Assembly: GCA_964369995.1 (NCBI GenBank)
Contig: CAYJHH010000001.1
Span: 26,720 to 90,719, forward strand
Source: CAYJAD01 sp964369995
Lineage (GTDB): Bacteria; Desulfobacterota; Desulfovibrionia; Desulfovibrionales; Desulfovibrionaceae
DNA length: 64,000 bases
Direction of reading: 5' to 3'
The notes under the pieces were generated by a model. That model saw only the letters and a program-made list of their open reading frames with translations, was not told where the DNA came from and did no database searches. Below, in pieces: positions 61,123 through 64,000 of the stretch (position 1 is its first letter; the number at the start of each line of letters is the position of its first letter). The translations under genes and the position numbers were made by a program.

Positions 61123-61149
61123 TAAAATACTCGCATTTTTTTAAGCGTA

Positions 61150-61178
61150 AAGGGCTCTTACAAAAAATAAGAGCCCTT
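61150..61178. terminator. Hairpin between the sulfatase-like and Crp/Fnr genes
   Basis: AAGGGCTCTTA (61150-61160) pairs with TAAGAGCCCTT (61168-61178), an 11-bp stem with a 7-base loop. No U-tract follows on the minus strand, so it may only weakly stop the leftward transcript. Confidence 0.55.
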
Positions 61179-61194
61179 ATGCTACATAGATCTA

Positions 61195-62565
61195 TTACTT
61201 TATTAAACCTTGCTCAAGTTCATTGGCATAGGTTAAATAATAATTACGATTGGGTGCATTATACTCCATGGAACCTAGGGCACGCAAAGCCTTAATTTGC
61301 GCCTTACGCACAGCATCTTGGTCTATACCTTCAAGACGTTTCACGCTTTCAGCTAAAACTAAAGCCCATTGATATTCTTCATCACTTATGGCTTTGGTAA
61401 ATTGTGCATATAAGGCCTCAGCACCACCTGCCAGCGCAGCCATTTTTTGCGCTGTCACCGCATGGGCTAAGGGATTTAAATTCACCGGATTCCCATCAAA
61501 CCAGCCCATAAGGCCGGAGTAAATGGCGCGCGATGCACCTTCTATGGTGCCGTAAAACTCGGTAAGGTACGGTTTATTTGCCAAATGCTCCGGAAGCTGA
61601 ATGCCTTGAGCAATGGTTATGGGATCTAAACCTTCATTCATACCTTTCACAGTTGCATCAAAAACATATTGAATGGCATCACTATAGTTTTGCAAAGCTT
61701 CAGTGCTTTCTTTTTGCCCTATAATGGGTGTGGTATGCCCAGGAACCAAGGCTTGCGGTTTATAGCTAGCCATCTTTGCCACAGATTTTGCCCACACACG
61801 CACATCGCGAAAAGGTGTGCCGCGAATGGCATAGAGATTGGGGAAGGTTTGATAAAAATTATCTCCGGATATAAGCACTTTTTCCTTGGGTAGCCAAATA
61901 AAAACAGCGTCATTGGTTTCGCCGGGGGCAAGAATAAGCTCTAAATCCACACCAGCAATGGTGGTTTTATAATCTTTATCTATGCGCACATTGGGCTTAA
62001 TATGTCCGGTGCCGCGATCATGGTCAATGGTGCCCGCAGGAGCAAGGCCGCGATTGGTTTGTTCTTCTTTGCCAAGCTTACGCCCAAATTGTCGTATGTC
62101 ACGCTTACCGGCTATGGCATCAATGCTTTTATCAGAGCCATGACCGCCACCCATGCCCACATGACCAATAACGGTCACATCCTTACCCACTTCAGCCCCT
62201 TTAGGCATAAAGGAAATGGCACCGCCTGTATGGTCGCCATGACTATGGGTGTAAATAATGGCCTTTACGGGTTTATCAGAATATTTACGAAATGCAGCCA
62301 TGGCATTGGCGGCGCTTTCCGGCCCCATAAGGGTATCCACAATAATGACACCATCAGTTCCCACGATCATGGTAGTATTGGCACCATGAAAACCCACAGC
62401 TGTATACACATTGGGCGCCACTTGTACCACACGTTGCTCAAAATGCTCACTTTGTTTTGTAAGCATGGCCATGGCCTTTTCAGGGGTAGTAAGCGTAGAT
62501 GACATGGCCGGCGTACCTCCCAAAACCATGAGTGAAAGAGTGAAAATTGCAAGTTTATTTTTCAT
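61195..62565 (-). CDS. Exported MBL-fold alkylsulfatase-like hydrolase
   Basis: A 456-residue protein with a Sec signal peptide (KLAIFTLSLMVLGGTPAMSS). The metallo-beta-lactamase domain shows KAIIYTHSHGDHTGGAISFM (HxHxDH zinc site, near residue 107), LILAPGETNDAVFIWLPKEK and ALVPGHTTPI. The C-terminal dimerisation domain (YQWALVLAESVKRLEGID with MEYNAPNRNYYLTYANEL) is that of SdsA/BDS1-type alkylsulfatases; the SCP2-like third domain is missing, so it is shorter. It probably releases sulfate from alkyl or aryl sulfate esters in the periplasm. It lies 30 bases after the arylsulfotransferase. Confidence 0.85.
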   Translation of the reverse strand: MKNKLAIFTLSLMVLGGTPAMSSTLTTPEKAMAMLTKQSEHFEQRVVQVAPNVYTAVGFHGANTTMIVGTDGVIIVDTLMGPESAANAMAAFRKYSDKPVKAIIYTHSHGDHTGGAISFMPKGAEVGKDVTVIGHVGMGGGHGSDKSIDAIAGKRDIRQFGRKLGKEEQTNRGLAPAGTIDHDRGTGHIKPNVRIDKDYKTTIAGVDLELILAPGETNDAVFIWLPKEKVLISGDNFYQTFPNLYAIRGTPFRDVRVWAKSVAKMASYKPQALVPGHTTPIIGQKESTEALQNYSDAIQYVFDATVKGMNEGLDPITIAQGIQLPEHLANKPYLTEFYGTIEGASRAIYSGLMGWFDGNPVNLNPLAHAVTAQKMAALAGGAEALYAQFTKAISDEEYQWALVLAESVKRLEGIDQDAVRKAQIKALRALGSMEYNAPNRNYYLTYANELEQGLIK

Positions 62566-62595
62566 AATAACCTCAATATAAAAATTTTTTCAAAT

Positions 62596-64000
62596 TTAGC
62601 AAAAAATGCTCACACCAGTTTGATATTTTTTATCATCAATAATGACCTTTACGTCATACTTGCCTTTAAGGCCTATCTTGCTCACGCTAAGCTTCACCAC
62701 ACGGTCATCTTGCTCTAAAAAGGCACCGGAGCACATGGCAAGGTGATATGAGGCAGCAGTATTAATAAAATATCCGTGATTTTCTGCTCCTTCGAGCACA
62801 ATCATGACCAAGGAACCACGCTCGTACAGGCCTTGAATGATCATCTTGTCTTCTTCCTCAGCAATGCTGAACTCACGAGCCACAGGAATGAGCTCCATGA
62901 CTTCATCCACATCGGGTATCACATCAAAAGTGGGCGTCACATCCAAGTTCCCCAAAAGCTTACCGGCACCCATGACGGCATTATCCCCCTCATGGTAAGG
63001 AGAAAGCTTTTCTGCACGGTAGAAGTTTCCGGAAACTTCCAATTCATACAATACAATGCCGTCTTTTTCCTCCACAGTTTTGGAGCAAATATCATGGTCA
63101 GGGTTATTCTCAGGATCAAGGAAAGCGCCGAGACCATCAGAAGCATAGCCCTTATCCCAGCCAATGCCGCCAGAGTGAATAAGGTAATGACCTTCGGCAT
63201 AGTATTCTACATTGCAAATATACGGAGAGAAGAAATCCTGCCCGCGCTCTTTGCCATATTGCCATATTTGTTCAATTTCCATCTTGTTCGTATCAATGCG
63301 ATAACGTACGCCGCGAGAGAAATTGTCACGGTTTTTAATGTATTTTTCCTTAACTTTGGCGCGATATTGCCCATTGTCAAAGCACATAATGTCGCCATCG
63401 GGGCAAACGAGACAAGCATGTTGCTCATATTGCCAATCAAAATTGGCCACATCACCCACGGGCTTAAAGAAATATTTGTCCACCATCTCCTGTGGCCAAC
63501 CCTCGGGATTACCAATAATCCAATTTAAGGTGCTGTCATCATAATTAAAGTTCACCACGGCGTCTTGATGACGGCCGGAAAGCGTAATGGTATTGGTTTT
63601 TTTGTCATACCATAAGGCATTATTATGGAACCAATCGTGGGCATCTTGCGAGCCGGAACCGCCCACATTTTGAGGTAAAAAGTCTTTAAAATCCCACGTA
63701 CGCAGCACGGCGCCTGTTTCACGGTCAAGCAATGCAATCATATCTTCCACCGTATCGGTGGTAAAATCTTGCGTAAGGGCAAGAATATTGCCATCTTCCA
63801 TTTCCCATTGATCGTGATGGTAATTACCGGGCATACGGTACTCTTTGAAAATCTTTCCCATAAGGTTCATTTCCACTAAACCGGTAGCATGGTATGGCAT
63901 ACGGCTATAGCGATGTGACCCTGTAAGAATATTTCCATTTTTCAAGCGTTTAATATCAAACATGGTGGGAATGGTTAAATGCCAGCGAATATTGCCCTTA
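62596..64000 (-). CDS. Arylsulfate sulfotransferase (ASST), 5' end outside the window
   Basis: The C-terminal 467 residues of a beta-propeller sulfotransferase that moves sulfuryl groups from aryl sulfates to phenols in the periplasm. The frame is open to the window edge (GNIRWHLTIPTMFDIKRLKN), so the ATG at 63963 is internal. Recognisable segments are NGNILTGSHRYSRMPYHATG, GSGSQDAHDWFHNNALWYD with the conserved His pair, and QYEQHACLVCPDGDIMCFD. Full family length is near 600, so about 130 residues, including the signal peptide, are missing. The sulfatase-like gene downstream suggests joint handling of sulfate esters. Confidence 0.9.
   Translation of the reverse strand, partial: KGNIRWHLTIPTMFDIKRLKNGNILTGSHRYSRMPYHATGLVEMNLMGKIFKEYRMPGNYHHDQWEMEDGNILALTQDFTTDTVEDMIALLDRETGAVLRTWDFKDFLPQNVGGSGSQDAHDWFHNNALWYDKKTNTITLSGRHQDAVVNFNYDDSTLNWIIGNPEGWPQEMVDKYFFKPVGDVANFDWQYEQHACLVCPDGDIMCFDNGQYRAKVKEKYIKNRDNFSRGVRYRIDTNKMEIEQIWQYGKERGQDFFSPYICNVEYYAEGHYLIHSGGIGWDKGYASDGLGAFLDPENNPDHDICSKTVEEKDGIVLYELEVSGNFYRAEKLSPYHEGDNAVMGAGKLLGNLDVTPTFDVIPDVDEVMELIPVAREFSIAEEEDKMIIQGLYERGSLVMIVLEGAENHGYFINTAASYHLAMCSGAFLEQDDRVVKLSVSKIGLKGKYDVKVIIDDKKYQTGVSIFC

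Noticed and set aside
1..64000. CRISPR arrays and complete insertion sequences
   Set aside because: I saw no regularly spaced repeats of 25-40 bp and no transposase reading frame.

Overview
The window looks like a chromosomal segment of an anaerobic, sulfur-metabolising bacterium of the Desulfovibrionaceae type. The pointers are a two-subunit periplasmic selenocysteine formate dehydrogenase without a membrane subunit, an FmdE/molybdopterin-binding fusion, two MoeA paralogues (one with a periplasmic-binding-protein-like tail), SelA, FdhD/FdhE, a DMSO reductase and an arylsulfotransferase. Assignment below family level cannot be made from this sequence alone.

Region 1 (1 to about 19,240) is the right part of a lambda-like siphophage prophage, transcribed almost entirely leftwards. 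Read in the direction of transcription it runs: D5/P4-type helicase, candidate replication origin (five 14-bp repeats), primase, ParB-methyltransferase fusion, small and large terminase, an HTH protein, gpW-like joining protein, portal, S49 protease with an internal scaffold start, gpD-like decoration protein, gpE-like capsid protein, a lysis cassette (GH108 endolysin, 3-TM holin, small membrane protein), head-tail and tail proteins, and gpG/gpGT chaperones with a GGGAAAC -1 slippery site. One AT-rich cargo gene (DUF4238) points the opposite way. The prophage abuts the 3' end of tRNA-Arg(TCT), a likely attachment site. No integrase or repressor lies in the window.

Region 2 (19.4 to 31.6 kb) holds housekeeping genes (folC, selA, an M18 aminopeptidase, an NlpC/P60 lipoprotein, a BaiN-type flavoprotein, a DHH phosphoesterase). 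They are followed by a leftward operon of radical SAM protein, TVP38 membrane protein, MerA-like flavoprotein and a two-domain glycosyltransferase fusion.

Region 3 (31.8 to 38.5 kb) is a signalling island with a STAS antagonist, a sensor PP2C phosphatase, an AAA+ activator with an altered GAFTGA loop, and a protein joining an RsbW-like kinase domain to a sensor and a PP2C phosphatase.

Region 4 (38.7 to 57.4 kb) is molybdo/tungsto-enzyme territory: dmsABC, a large PAS-rich hybrid histidine kinase, fdhE-fdhD, fdhA(Sec)-fdhB behind a structured 5' leader, the FmdE fusion and two moeA genes. SelA in region 2 supplies selenocysteine for FdhA; FdhD/FdhE and the MoeA proteins supply its cofactor.

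Region 5 (57.5 to 64 kb) carries a double-cubane (YjiM/YjiL-like) ATP-driven reductase pair with a C_GCAxxG_C_C protein, a Crp/Fnr regulator, an exported alkylsulfatase-like metallohydrolase and an arylsulfotransferase cut by the window edge.

A multi-hairpin intergenic repeat of about 285 bp occurs twice in full (23.6 and 53.8 kb) and once as an inverted 46-bp fragment (42.7 kb). Its main stem shows compensatory base changes between the two full copies. Together with the phage origin repeats and the fdh leader, this is the most notable non-coding content.
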